A stretch of DNA of 64,000 bases from Anisakis pegreffii (GCA_035041965.1 JAPYMA010000806.1:124001-188000); one strand, 5' to 3'. Positions 22,396 to 36,900 are shown, counted from the stretch's first letter. Numbers and translations: made by a program. The notes: generated by a model from the letters alone, not told the origin.

Positions 22396-25300
22396 TCATC
22401 TTGGAAGAGGTGTGATACTTCGGTGCTTAGTGCGATGTCGTTGGATATGTAAAAGTTCATCTTTGTTATTACTTCGTCGACAGTTGAATTCTTTAGCCTT
22501 TTGCAGATGCATCGTTAACAATTTCGTTTCATTCTGAAACTTGAATTCATCGCGAAGTTGAAGTGATCTCGTTTCTCATCCCTCACGACGGCATTCGACA
22601 CCGTAGTGGGGAGTATGGTGGTGAATAGGACAGAAACAGCTGAATTGGTTAATGAATCCAGAACTTTTTAGTTTTGGACGCAGTTGCTCAACTTCAGATT
22701 TACATAGCCTGTTATGCGCAGAGAACTTGTAATTATCGATTGCTTTTAGGTACTCACTAAAGTGATTCCTGGCTTGTGATCTAATTGGTGACTTAAAAAA
22801 TGTGAAAAATCGGTGACTGGGAGTAGTAGTTAATTGGCGAAAGAGTAAATAAATTTGATTGTGCTTGTAAGTCAAAGTTATTTGAGGATAAATCATCATT
22901 GAATGATCGAAACCTTGAATGCTTCACGGCGGAAATGTTCAACCTTTGCGGTTTCAACACGTATCCAATGCGGAATATCTGGGATGATGATATCGATGAA
23001 GTACTTGGTTGCCAGTACCAAATGCTCGAGTAGAACACAAATAAGAACCTGCAGTGGACACTGATTTTATGCTCTTCAAATCGTATTCTATCCTGATATA
23101 GTGCAAAGGTGAATAAAGGCAATGGGAAGCTGCTAATATAACAATCGATAATTCGTCAGCGTTAACATTTTTGGAAAAAGAAAAACGAGATTTTTCACGA
23201 ACTGTTGTGCATACCTGATTTGCGTACGATAATTTAGGCCATATCCGCTGAACAAGTCCAGAATGGGCTATCAGAGCACAATTGACGACAACACCGGCAA
23301 CACCCATAACCTTAGAAAAGTACTCTATCAATGGCGGATACCTCAGTGTGTTGGTACCGCTCAGAGAAAATATTTGTTCAGGTGAACAAATCATGATCTG
23401 TTTATCCAGAAATTTTTTTGTTTTGCTTTGTCTGAACCTCTTTTGAAGCGAGGTCTTGAGAAGAGATAAAAGCAGACGAAATGTATTCAGTGAAAACGTA
23501 AATGAGAAACGATTGAACATGAGAGAACACCTCCATTGCTTTCTGCCATGCACCAATACCTCTGACCCTCCTTCCAAAAGGACGTTGTACAGTGTTGCAT
23601 AATTTGAAGGCATCGAGCCGAAGCTCGATCAGATTGTTCACGAGTGCGCACAACGCTGCCAACGGAAAAGCTGGCGAGAACAGCAGCACATAACCAAACT
23701 GAACATACGCATCAACTTCCGATGACACAGCTCTATTAGGCGCTATTCGATGTTTTTTGCATATTTCGAAATCTTTATGGACAGTTTGATCGAGATTTTC
23801 GAAGATAATTATTAAATGAGCAATCTTTTAAAAATGGTTCAGTAACATCTCTGTGCTTTCATTTCATTGAGTCTAAAATTTGATATTATATCTGAAATAT
23901 TGTAAATTGAATTCAAAATGTTATTTCTTTAGAGTTCGTTTTTTAAAAATACCGTTGCAAGTTATTCACCAAAGTGTGGTTGGTTCCGAAAAAGACGTAA
24001 GAGTGGGCATATAATGGTAATGAAATTAGGGCTTAGTGACACTGACGATGGAAAAACATTGTGAGTGATTATGGGCACCTGAATAAACATCTCAAGGTAG
24101 TCGTCAAGAGGTCTCACATAAGATTCCATTAAACTTTCCAGTTCTGCTTGCGTCAATTTTGTCACTGCAATGAAATGAAGTGTTGTCATTCAGTGAATGT
24201 GAATAATTTCTTCTTTTTGAACTTCACTTCTAAAATGAATGAAAAGGTTCCTTACGAAAATGTTCATCGTGAACGCAGTAATTGTCATGATCCAAAATGT
24301 GTTCAAAAGTAATTTGTTTACGCACCATCTGGAGGTGAGAATTTGAATTCGGGAAGCGGCAATCGCGGTGATTTCGGCACTTTCTCAAGATCGTTGCCAT
24401 TCGGTGACGATGGCACATTACTCTGAAATAGCATCGTTCATAGTTGATTATGAAAAGCATTAACTTGCACTGAACGATATCAGTTCTGGCATAAAATGAA
24501 TGAAGAAGGTGGACATTAACAAGGAAGATGGACCGTAAAAGTTAACATCGCTTGAAGACTGCTCATGAAGCAATTGTTCGAATGCAAGAGCAATGGAACT
24601 GGACGAATAGCGCGGAGCATGGACGAGTGAAATGAAGTGAGCAGCGCACTTGTATCGACTGAATAGAAGAAGTTATTGCGAAAGATAGCAGGGAAGGCAA
24701 ATTTATTTGATTGGTGTGTAACCGAAATTCTTATGATTCATGCCATCGTCATTCAGAGAGGTGTTAATAACTGAAAGAAGGATTATGGAAATTTTGAACT
24801 GAAGAGATGAAAAACAAGATACCTCTTCCGCAACGTCCGTATCATCAGCCGCATGAGGTGTAAGTTTTCTCCTCCGAACCTGCGCACAACATTCACGTAA
24901 CGAGCGATTGCTCAAACTTTTTGTCATTTTATATGTGAGTCGACTCAGTTTCACTTTCTCCATCACAAATGGCACAATCGTTTCGTTGACATTCTGTACC
25001 AACTGACGTGTTATCAGCAATGTGGCCAGTGTCTGAGAGTAACGCATTTTTGCTTCCGTTCAAATTCACTAGCATTAATTGCGTTTGTGCTGCTATAGTC
25101 TTTATTTCCATTGTTACGGTTATAACATCCAAAAACTTCAGAAACACAATCTTCTCAAAATCAGGCATTTTATTAATACAACTTCTTTTATTTGAACAGT
25201 TCATGTACACTGAATGCTCCTTATGCATCACCAAAATCTGACAGTCATGTATTCTTCTCAGAAAGAAGTTTTAATGATTGATAAACTGGTGACTACTAAG

Positions 25301-27920
25301 TAAGTGAACGCTAACAAATAAAATGCAAACCTCCTGAAGTTTTTTCATATCTTGCAAGTAGAAAGCGATATAGAATAAGGAACCGAAAGCCGTAGCGCAT
25401 TGATAGAGAGCAATCTTGGTGATCAAAAAATCTTCATATTCATCGTCAGTGCGATAATTTTCTGAAGCCATGTTCAGTCGTACATATGCATGCGAGTAAA
25501 TATATAACATAAATTCAATATCACCGTTCGATGAAATTTACATACACACAGCATGATTAAAATCAATATGTTTATCATTGTCCTTTATTTGAACTCAAAT
25601 TGCATCTAATTTTATGTCCAAAATGAACATTTAATTGCGAACAGCTCCTTTGAGCATTTCAGCTGATTCAAAATGTGGAATAAGCAACTGAGAAGAATAC
25701 GAACCGAGATCGTTCAGGTAAAGCGCAATAACTCGAAACAGATTATCGCCAATGATTATCAGCACCGCATAAAGTATCATCGGAATCGAAGGAATCCACC
25801 AAAATAACGCTGAGCGCTCGAAATACCTGTAAGTAGGTCAGAAGGGAATACAGCTCAGTAATAACACACTTTTTATTATTTCAATAATGGAATTTGCAAA
25901 GGGCTTTTGGATGTTCTATGCATCCTTGGTTATGGAAAACCGAAATATCTCTCTGAAAGAAATTCATCGCAATTGAACTGATCGCACTCGTTCAGTTGAC
26001 TTACATCATAGCCAACTGCTGCATTTCAAACGTGAATAACATTGCTGCAAACATCGCAATCATACAGGCGATTGTAATTGGGTATGTTACACCATATCGG
26101 ATCAACTTATGTTTCCACGCAGGATAGTATGGCTCCAGGCGACCACAAACCGGATTTCGAACTAACCGTTCACCCTGAAACGATATTTCGTTGTGTTTAT
26201 GTTGAGATGAGTTTGTTTCTGCATTCGAAAAACTTCAGTTTATTTGAATGCATAATTGAAAGTTGATTAAAGCGAGTTTTATAGCGAATACTTTGAATGC
26301 AGGTCTGGGATCATCAAGAAGAGGATCTGATGCAGCGTCATAAGTACCCCATTTGAATGATAGCTCTGCTTGTTTCCGTTTCCACATTTCCAGATATGTG
26401 GTTGACCAGAAGCAGTTGAACAGTGCAAAACCAACAAAGCAAACATCGAGAATGATTTGCTTAAATAAGGATTGCTCACTTGTATGGTTTATAAAGCATA
26501 CATGTTAGGAAACAATTGAATCTAAATGATATTTAATAAAAAGGACATTGCAATGGCACGAATCATTGACTTACCCCATACGCTGCATCACCTTCCTTAT
26601 TAGCGCCTTCAATTGATCCGTATTGGAATCCACCGAATAAGGAGATTAGAATACCTAAAAAACAAGTGCAATCGTAAGTTTCATCTGTGCCCAAACAGTT
26701 TCATTCTTTGAAATTTGTACTTTGCAGAGTTACCATTTTTATTTGGAAACGATGATGAGATTTGGACGACAGTGAAAAACTAACCAGCAATAGCTGGAAA
26801 GCATAGTGCAGTGGTCATGAAATCAAGCCATGCAAAGTACATGGCGATTTCAGTACCGAAATAATCGTTGATAAGTGACAGAGGCTGTCCTCGGAAGAGT
26901 GTCAGCACCCAGCTTTGTTGAAGCTTCTTTATAGCGTCTTGCTGATGTAACGGAAGGATTTTATCAATCAAACCACGAGACAAAAGTACTGGCACTGAAA
27001 AGAACGAGCATTCATGCATATTGAAATTTCATCTTTTTAAAGCAGATTTTTCCATCTATTGATATACATCGCTCATGGAATTTTTAGTTAGCAAGCAAGC
27101 ATCTGTTGACGAAACTGAATTTTATCACTCGTTTGAACGGTGTCAAAGAACGATGGTAAAGACTGAACTGATGAATTAAATAAATTCAGAAAGCACACCT
27201 ACCTATAGATCTTCCCTCTGAAATGGTGACGAATTGGTCGCTGTCGATTTTGAGGTGCAGGCCTCGTTGTGGTGCTCTCATCAGGTCAATCATTTGCTTC
27301 ACGATCATTGCACGCTCCATTCCGGACAGAAACGTGTTCTTGTTCTCGACATTCGAGTAGCACTGAGCTTCATCGAAACAAAAATCACGCATTCCTCCAC
27401 CAAATTTCGCTTTAACCGCTTTCTTGATGTGACACAATTCAGCACCTTTCAAAAGGCTGCAATGGAGTCATGTGTTAATTTAAAGGATTTACGATTTGAA
27501 TGAACAAAAACATACCTCACATAGTCAGCAGTAATGTAGAGTGCATAACAATTGGTCAGTTGATGATGCCTCACTTCGATGCACAAATGAGGTTCATACT
27601 CCTTCATCTGAATCAGATATTCACAAGTCTATTGCTAAACATACCGCATCTCTTCTCATAGAGTGCATATTTTGAACGAATCTATGTGACACTTGCGATA
27701 CGATCGTGTTTCGTAAATAGTTGAAAATGCAACGAACCAAATCGACCAATGTCATCACAAGTTCGGTTGAATCTTCATCTGTGCTGTTCGGCTTAAGCGT
27801 TATCAGAATATCCGAATTGGTGTTAGTGGAAGCATAACGCCATAGATCACTGCTCAACGCAAAACGTTGTCCCTCACTTATACCATCTTGAATCAAATCA
27901 CCGAATTTTGATTGAAGCAT
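22396..27920 (-). CDS. ANO8-type anoctamin (TMEM16 family membrane protein)
   Basis: Sixteen phase-consistent exons on the minus strand: 27645-27920(start; acceptor at 27932), 27516-27607, 27203-27456, 26785-26994, 26575-26654, 26292-26459, 26005-26174, 25705-25826, 25331-25461, 24823-25032, 24326-24422, 24079-24164, 23531-23698, 23215-23310, 22914-23048, 22396-22533 (810 aa). ANO8 landmarks in order: [30 protein letters not shown] (first helix); [121 protein letters not shown]8 tethers ER to plasma membrane in mammals; other TMEM16s are channels or scramblases. The acidic loop (residues about 540-605) is far shorter than in vertebrate ANO8. The last exon is the least certain. Confidence 0.88.
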
Positions 27921-27934
27921 TTGGATTATGTCTG

Positions 27935-29794
27935 TAATCAGTACAGAAAGGCTTAACAGATATTTCAAAAGTGAACGTCATATATGAAAATGATCTTGTG
28001 CTGACTATTTTTCCATTTGAAAGTTTGATTGTTTCAGAAATCTTCTTATCGCTATATCGAAATCTATTTGATCATATGCTATGAGCAAATAAACAGCAAT
28101 GCTCTTGTCACTGTAAAATAGTCGATCAGTTTACACAGCCGACTGAATTTTAGCGATGTTATACCCATTTGAAGCTGTCATGATGGTTTTGAATGGCTAC
28201 TGAAAAAATAAATTGGGAAACTGCAGAAGAACATAAATGTTGTATTGGTATTTGATGCATCATTAGTTGATGACTGCGCGAATGGGCGCAAATATCGATG
28301 ATGCTTCATTCTCAGGTGCGACTAAATTTCTGGGCAATTCAGTGGAGTTGCTTCACTAGACAGCTGATAATCAGATGATCAGGACGGAACGTTGCTTGAA
28401 GAAGCAATAGCGAAGAGCTGAGAACAAGATGAGCATAATGAACCGAATAATTGAATACACTACTCGAACCAAATACTATTTCGCATGTTGATCAGTTATA
28501 TTATAGGGTTTTGTGCAGCGAATCAATTCGACTGCTTGAAATCTAGAGGTATCGATAATGGATAGAAAATGTGCATGCCTCTCAATGGGAATTAATAGCG
28601 TACACTAAAGTCATAAAATAATGCGTTAATTCTATCACCCGATTTCAACACTCAGGATGTTCGATTTTTCAGCAATAAATATCGCAGCTGTCAGAGAACC
28701 CCAAATCATGTTGCTAAACAGATCCGAAACGAAGGTTTGAAAGTGAGCTTGAATAATTGAAAATGTATCGATTTTTCATTGCCATTTTATTGTCATTTTT
28801 TATTGCCATTTATTACATGCAGCTGGGAGAACAATTTTTTTTGCTCTCGAAAGATGAAACCGACCGTCATCACCGAAGACATTCTGCATAAAACTAAAGA
28901 GCTGACGATTCAGTTAACACAATTTGAAATAAAGTTTCATGAAAGAATAAATATGCTGCATTTCGATTGTCGTGCGATTCTTCATTGCTAACAGATCGTA
29001 AGCAGATCACTGCTGCACGAAATGCTCAGCAGAGAGCAATCTCCCACGGTTGAGGCGTCGTAAAAAATTCTTGAGTAAACCTTAGCTCCTTCCTGAATGA
29101 GTTCGTCAATTAACGATAAAATCTCATTGCATGACGGCAACAATCCATTGAAATAATCAAATTTCGAGGTAGGTCAATAATGCAATCAGTGTTAGTGGTC
29201 AGTATTAGGTTAGAAAAAGAGATTACAATCATTGAGTGGACAAAGCATAAGGATGGCAACAAAATATCTTGATAAAAACGATTGCGAATGAAAAGAGATG
29301 TTGATCGGTCAAGTGTAATGAAATGTTGTTGAGGATCGACACATCAGAGGGCTATTTATATGTGGTAGCGTCTGCACTTAGAAGTTTGGTAAAATAACTC
29401 AACAAAAGTTATATCTTTAAAATGCTCAAATACTTTGTATTTTACAGTGCGAACGACTGATCTCGATTAACACTCATGGTCAGTTTCCTCATTCACTTCA
29501 TGATCACGCTATTATTATTCATCCGCTATCTATTTACTTGCATATGGGCAGATACTGCTTCGGGATTATTAATAATTTTGCGATCGCTATTCGATTCATT
29601 CTGAAATTTCAATCATAGCAAGACTATATTGAAAGGAATCAAAAAGAATCAATCGCTTGACTGTGGATGCCATTAAACAGCGGCAATGATAATGAGAGGA
29701 TAGCGACAACAGAAGTAAACATTGAGATTATCTTTAACTCGTTTACATTATTACATCAATATGTACAGTGACTATGTAAACGCGTTCAGTAACA
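27935..29794. other. Intergenic stretch between ANO8-type and Thr-rich genes
   Basis: No exon or RNA gene could be supported on either strand. It should contain the promoter of the ANO8-type gene and the 3' UTR of the gene at 29795, both on the minus strand. Confidence 0.35.
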
Positions 29795-30976
29795 TCAAGT
29801 CAAATTCCACTGACGAATGCTGAGTTCATGAGCGATACAGTGGGAGACATATCGAGTGTAGGCGAGGTTTTGTTCGGATATTTGATTGGCAACCAATTTC
29901 TCGCATCTTTCGATTAATCGATCACAAAATGAAGCACTTTGCTTACTTTCGCACAACAATCGTTCATCATCTGTAAAGCTCACTTGCATTCGATGAGCAG
30001 TAATCACTCATTAATTTAAGTTTGTAAAGCATCATCATAATGGCTTACCGTTCTGAGTTGCACTTCGAATTGTTTGCGATGGCACCAGCGATTCGCTCGT
30101 TGTTGCTCTAGAGTTGATCACTTCGAACAAATCTGAGCCTGTGCTTGATAATATCAGTGGACGAGGCGACATTGATCTCGTTTTGGCAATGAGTGGATAA
30201 ACAGATATAGTTGTTGAAGTTGACTTGGCTCGTGTTGTGGTTGCTTTTACTGGTGCAGATGTAGGTGCTTCGGTGATTGCTGTCTTTGCTGGAGTTATAG
30301 GTTTTGTGGTGGTCATTGTCGCTGTTGGAGTAGATGTTGTGGTGGACGTTGTCGTTGTTGATGGAGTTGTTGTGGTGGACGTTGTCGTTGTTGATGGAGT
30401 TGTTGTGGTGGACGTTGTCGTTGTTGATGGAGTTGTTGTGGTGGACGTTGTCGTTGTTGATGGAGTTGTTGTGGTGGACGTTGTCGTTGTTGATGGAGTT
30501 GTTGTGGTGGACGTTGTCGTTGTTGATGGAGTTGTTGTGGTGGACGTTGTCGCTGTTGCAGTAACTGCTGTGGTGGACGCTGTCGTTGTTGCCGGAGTTG
30601 TTATGCGGCGCATTGTCGTTGTTGATATAAGTTTTGTGGCGACTATTGTCACTTTTGGGATAGCAGACTTCGTTGTAGCAGACTTCGTTATCGTTGGTAT
30701 TGTTTTTATGATGATGGATGTTGGTGGAGTGGTGGTGACCATAGACATTTTCGTGTAACGGCTTGACTGTTGCGTTTGATAGGGTTGTGGTGGACGGTGC
30801 CACTGTTGGTGCAGCATTGCGTGGAGTGAGGTCTGGATGTGTTGATATGTTACTGCGATCGGTGGTGAAGCTAGGGAAGTGGTTGCCAGCTGTGGAAGTT
30901 GGTGACACGCTATGGAGATACTGATTTGGCATACCAGTAAAGTGTCGAAATTGATCATTGTCAAGTGAACAAAATT
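29795..30976 (-). CDS. Thr-rich mucin-like protein, 3' exons (5' part unresolved)
   Basis: Two exons on the minus strand: 30049-30976 and 29795-29970, joined by a good donor (G|GTAAGC) and acceptor (TTTACAG) with a split Asp codon. The chosen frame has a central tract of TTTSTTTTPST units (33-bp repeats at 30340-30556) flanked by Thr/Ala/Ile-rich sequence. The last exon encodes a compact tail with three cysteines and a fourth further on (LLCESKQSASFCDRLIERCEK, then SHC) and ends NLT-stop. A second frame is also open from 30932 to 30108 but stops before the donor, so the Thr-rich frame is preferred. The exon at 30976 opens in phase 0, so upstream exons must exist; possible pieces at about 31010-31137 and 31580-31660 could not be phased, and no start or signal peptide was fixed. 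An extracellular mucin-like role is inference. Confidence 0.55.
30340..30556 (-). repeat. 33-bp coding minisatellite, six units plus degenerate flanks
   Basis: Plus-strand unit GTTGTGGTGGACGTTGTC GTTGTTGATGGAGTT repeats every 33 bp, six times nearly perfectly, with degraded copies on both sides. In the minus-strand sense it encodes TTTSTTTTPST. Confidence 0.9.
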
Positions 30977-33900
30977 CTGAAATAAAATAATCATTGAAGC
31001 GAAATCGTTCGAGACATGCACATGGGAAATTGCCGAATTGTTGGTGCTACTGATGATGTATGGATGTGGTAATCGAAACAGTTCCGATTCCCAAGCATGC
31101 ATCTCCTAATTTGTATAGCGTATTTGGGGGGGGATTGACTGTAAGAAAATTTGGCTAAAATATGCAACGAATTCGAAGTTTTGGGATTGCAGTGGTTCAC
31201 ATCAACTAGAGATGTGACAATTTCGCTGCGTATGGTTCTGTGCGCGACAATAAAGATTTCTTTGTAATCTTTTCGTTGGACACTGAGGGAGGGTCACAAC
31301 TCATAATCTCGCATTCATTGTTCAAATGTTAGTGCACTTTGAATGAATGCTGCTGTCTTGTCAACGCTGAGTCTGCTCGGCGATTGTAACACTTTCAAGT
31401 GATAAGATATGGAAGCAAGGACATATGTAATCTAAAAGGTACGCAAACAAAACCTGATTTCGTATTCATTCCCAACGAGGATTAATCATCAATCAATGAT
31501 TGTGTTCCAATAAATCTTAGTTGAATCTTAATTAATTCATTAACAGCAAAATACGAATGTGAACAGAACTGACCAATTCGTTTATTGTGTTCTTTACGTT
31601 GCATCACATGAATCGCACGCTTCTTGAATACTCGCTGAAAACAGTTCTTTTCCTGATTCGACCACTTACCAATCATTGCAAGCAATATTGTTGCTAGGAA
31701 AGATATCGATTTGGAGACAAAAATCTCTTTTGAAAACGGTGTTGCTTTAAGACGGAGTAGGCGAATCTATGATCGGTACGTCTACTCGTCACCTAATTGA
31801 TTAGTTTCATAAGTGCACTTGCACTTTATTCAGTAAACCAACTGGTACGAACAAGCAATGCCAAAACATTTATCATCAGCTGCATCATTGTTGTTTGTTA
31901 ACTCTCAAATGTAATGTTAATAATATCAATGACAACTCAATATCAAAGAGAAGAAACGCTAAAATTCACGGATGTTTTGGTTGAAGATCGGTTAGCTTGT
32001 AAATAACAGCACACTCATCGGTTTTGTTTGGCAGTATTCGATGTGTGTATGTGGGATAAAGATATGAACGAACCACCGAAACCCGAAGTACTGACATGAG
32101 TACTCATATGACGGGTGTCATCTTTTGTGAAATTTGATCTGCACAATAAATTTGAAACTCTTACAGCTGGTGGCAATCAAAAGACTGATGAATAATGTGT
32201 CATATGGATGTCATAAAGTGAAACAAACGATCACTTTTCAAGAAAGTCAACATGCATTCTGCATGCTCACTGTTTTCGTAACTTTCGGTGTTGTCGAACT
32301 GAGATTTGAAGAGAATAAACTGTAACGAACGAGTGAGTGTTTAATGATGTAATTTCACGTCAAAAACACTTCAGTGTTCTAAAATCTATGATTTATGACC
32401 AGTGAACAAGTGTACTTAACGCATTAAAATGCACTGATCATTGACATGTGATAGTGCTTATTACAGACACTCAGACTGATAAGACCAAACGTGAAGTAAT
32501 GTTATGCAATAACAGAGACTGGGTGCACTGCTGATCATGAGATTCAGTTGAATATTCAGCATTTATAATACAGCTCATCATTTATACGAATCGTCACGAT
32601 TTCATAAATACCCGTTACATAATTTGTAACTGTTCACCTGTGAACGGACCGTTTTAGCACTCAAGCTGAACAGCTTCTAATGAAAACGAAAAATGTTGTC
32701 GTTTTTTCAAATTGCTTTGATTCTTTATGCTATGAAATATCATTTGTTAATGTTCACTCACTGCTGTTGGCATGTTTACTTCGTGGGTTTTTTTTTCAAT
32801 TCTTCAATATTCAATGACGAATCAAACCACTTCAATCTGATCAATGCGTTTACTCATACAAGGAATTTAGACACATTTTTGCGATCACTTTTATTTTGTA
32901 CGCAGTCATAGCATCCCCTAAAACAAATCCTGCGGGTACAGCACTGTCCTCGAAATAAATAAAATTTACGTTCACTCAACTTTTTGTCTTTTGAAGACTG
33001 CTGTTACCACACAGTTCAGAAACAGTTTATTCAGTCAACATTCATTCGACTGTGCTGTTGTTCTTTTTGATTTCATTCGTCTATCATCACCGCTTTTTCT
33101 TTAATCCGTAAGCACTTGGAGGAATATATACATATATGATTTGAATCCCATATACGGATTTCGCTCTTTGTACTCATTCGCAAAGGAAAACAATTGTCAA
33201 TGTGTGCTTTTGCAAAGGAAAAAAATTTACTTTGACTGTTTCAAGTGCAACATCTTAACGACTTTACCATTATTAGAAACTATCACATTACTACTCAGTA
33301 AAGTAATAATCTTAAGTGTAAATATGATGATACTTCATGATTCAGTGGTTCAGATTTTGTTTCACTTACAATCAACGATTATCTGAATTAACGAAATTTC
33401 ATCTGAATTAGAAAGAATTTGCTGAATTTGTCATTCATCATATTGTCATGATTAAAATTTGTTAATGAACTGTCAGGTTTGGTTAACGATTGTTTATACA
33501 CACTTGATACACCTATCGCAGAACTTCTAAAAAAATCAACTCTGTCGTCATTCTCTTAACCACTTCAGTCATGTTGTGCTCTTATAAACCTGCTTTGACC
33601 AATCGATTTCATTTTGTGATGGCTGATTTACGACAATTCGTTCATATGTGCTTCATTTGAAATTCATTAAATTAGTTGTTTCAAGTGCTTTTCCATCGAG
33701 CAACATCTTAAGATGAGTAGTTCGTCTGGAAGGTAATGCAACACTCTGAAACGATGAAACAACATTCGTTTTTTGCTCATTGATTCGCATTCACTCGTCA
33801 TTTCCGTATCGCATTTACTCGCATTCTGATTTACCATTTATTTTTGCTGATTTTTTACCAATTATCATTTGAGTATAGATTTTTATATTATCAACGAATT

Positions 33901-36900
33901 ACTCGCCGAATTCTTGAATATTTATGTTGCATGTCGATTTGTCCCCAGCGAATCACCGTCAACTTAACGTTCATGTGACACTCACTGTATGCTTCCAGTC
34001 GATGTGTGACACTAATCGACTTATTCAAGCCACTTCTTCGTTTGAAATGCTCCGTTATCATTTCTGCAGTTCTATTTGTGTCTTATCATTTGGAATTATG
34101 ATGCTCCATGCTATTTTGACCCACACTGTTCCATTTTATTCTGGTCTTTTCATCACATTCTGAATACTGCACACTTCAATAGGATGATACATTTTCGTCC
34201 CCAGGGTCAATCAAACGAATCCTGGATGCTTTCGAATGATTTTTGGTTGGCTTGCGTTCGCCGAATTCGTCTCATTTTTCAAGGTATTCTCAAATGACCC
34301 AAAGCATCTTTGAGTGTCTTCTCCTGTCAAGAATATCCGTCCGTATGATTGAATCATTCAATTGTGTCGAACCATATTTCGATGCATCATTAATTTCAGC
34401 AGTTTTCAAACTAAATACCGTCAACGAATTGCTTGCCAAATGCGCAGCAGTTGCAAAGTAAATGATTCTGAGCGTCTTCTCGTTCACATCAGTTGACATA
34501 AAGAAATGCTTGACTAAATAAACTCACTCACAAGTCAGGTTGTATTCGTTGATGCAACAATGAGCAACCATTTACGATACACACAAAAGCGCTCTCAATA
34601 GCCGCATGGTTATTCATATGTGCTTTGCAGTCGAATTTTTCTTTCACTTGAACACACCTGTAAAATATGAACATTGAAAACACATATTGCCTATTGCTCA
34701 CGATAAAATTTGATTGATGATGTGTACTGTTTGAATCTGTTCAAAGCACTTTTTGATATTCTCGCAGAGCACTACTCCTTCCACTTAAAAACACCTTGCC
34801 CCATTCCTCCATACGATTATCCTTTTCATCAAGATATGAATGAGTTTGACATCGTTCGAAAAGTGTCCTTTCATGTATTTGTTTCATCAACGATTCGAAT
34901 GTGTCACGATCTCCTGCTCTATCAGAAAAACACTTCTGTTAACTCTTCATCTTCATCATTGATATAAACGGAATGAAATTAACTTCTAGAACATCAGTAT
35001 CACAACGACACTCTGATCAATAGAAATAATGAAGCTGTTTAGCATCACACTATCACCGACAGTGTCTTTTTTTTGCACTCAAATAATACTGTGTGCTTTA
35101 GTGTTAAGGCGCTAATCGAATGAATTCGATTTCTCGTCATCTTTTTTTAGCTCATCGATTTTGTATTGAACGCAAACAGTTGAATCAAGAACTGGTCATA
35201 AGATGCAATGAATTTCATCCAATTCACATTCATCATTCCCTTTTCTTCAGTTTTCTTTCGATCATTTCTTCTCGCTCGATCAGTCACTCGAATGATACGA
35301 TGATAAATGCTTTGTGCCATCAGAATTCGTTCGATTTTCTCATTCATTGTCCTTTCAAGTGCTCGTGCACAATGCCAGGTTTATCTACTCTGCTTGGATC
35401 GTTCACCTTCTTGAAAACAGTAACATCCTCCAATTGGTAGATCTTCAATTAGAATGTATCCTTTACACGAGACCTTTCTCCTTACTTCGAAGTTTCCTGA
35501 ACAGAACATTCCAAAAACCTTATTCACGTCCACTGAAAACTATGCGTACAATTTCCAAAAAAATTTATTCACGTGAAAAATTGTGTCCTTCATTAATTTC
35601 TCGCTGATTCATATCTTTCCTCTTGATTAGTTCTTGAGAAGTTTTGCTGTTGATAGAAAAGCGGTGACGTGGCTGTGAAATATTGGTCAGTCGAAATTAA
35701 CCGAGGCCTTTCTGCTGTCAACGTTGATTTCGATCGTTTTCTGGGACAATGATTGTTTCTCGTGCCTTCACTAATCCAACAAGTCCATTGCATTCACAAC
35801 TCATCTGCTTCATGAATCTGTCACCTGGATATATCAAATAAAAATCTATGTAATTCATCAGACTATTTCTTCGGCAATCTTTCGTAAGGTTTTTCGAATT
35901 TTCATTTGTAACACATCATTCGTAACACAACGTGAAAAGTGTTTCTGGTAAAATTGAATTGCGAGAACTACGGTCCTACCACTAGATGTTAATTATTCAT
36001 TTGCACAGTGATTATCAATACAGAAGGAATTATTTGATGCAAATATTACCAGCAATTTTAACAATTTTGTGCACAATGTGCTTGATGACTTTGCTTGAAA
36101 ATAAGAAAACTGATGCCACTGTATGGAGTCGTGAACGAAATTCGTTTGGCTTTACTGAAGTGAGCTGGTGATGCTGGTACGACAGTAGGCAATCTTCTTG
36201 TCATTTTCTTCTCACCGTCGATTTTTCATAATCCAATTCGTCGTTCCTATACCCTGTGCGGTAATGATGCTTCATAGTGATGATCATTTGGGATTGAAAT
36301 GAACTTTTGCAATCGAGTTCTGAATTTCGGATCCTTTACTAGCTATCTTCGTTGAACTGTGAATGATCTGTGAACAACATACAAGAGGCAAACCAATTTT
36401 GCTTCATATCCAACGATTTTTGTGAAAATTTACTGCTTCCGTTGAATACTGTTAACAATTGCATCTTATATGAATAGCACTATTGTAGTTGTGTTCTCAG
36501 TTGTTTGCTGCACTTTGTTATTTACCATTTGCGATCAACCATAAATAAACATTCATTATTTACCCAGTAAGAAGTGCCGATCGAATTCAGTCGCATTTTA
36601 TCACCAAATTCGAATCTTGCCGCAGCACTTTTTGGTTCGTTTCAAAACCTTCAGCGTTGAATGAACAGCACAAAGGTGGATCTGTCGAATACATGGATAT
36701 ATGCTCTCAGGCTTGTACATCTAGCGGGTCTTCTATTGCTACTATTGGTATGATATTTATGACTGACGAGCAAGATCATCATATTTATGACTAATTGTGA
36801 GCACAGAACATAATTCAACTTTATTTCACTGCGGAAATGTCATCTCTAAATTTCATCACTGAGGAAAAGTAGAAAATTTGCAGATTGGGAACTATCGAAT

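Noticed and set aside
22576..22899. 107-aa minus-strand ORF as the ANO8 C-terminus
   Set aside because: Its frame does not connect to the exon ending RREAFK at 22914; a phased alternative exists at 22396-22533.
24230..24315. Minus-strand segment [17 protein letters not shown] as an ANO8 exon
   Set aside because: Skipping it joins PPD to [11 protein letters not shown] in phase, matching the family; including it breaks the frame.
30225..30758. 177-aa plus-strand poly-Val/Asp ORF
   Set aside because: Antisense of the Thr-rich repeat, low complexity, no signal or partner exon.
33924..35607. Cluster of 66-106 aa plus-strand ORFs
   Set aside because: No shared frame, splice sites, domain or repeat; expected by chance in 5 kb.
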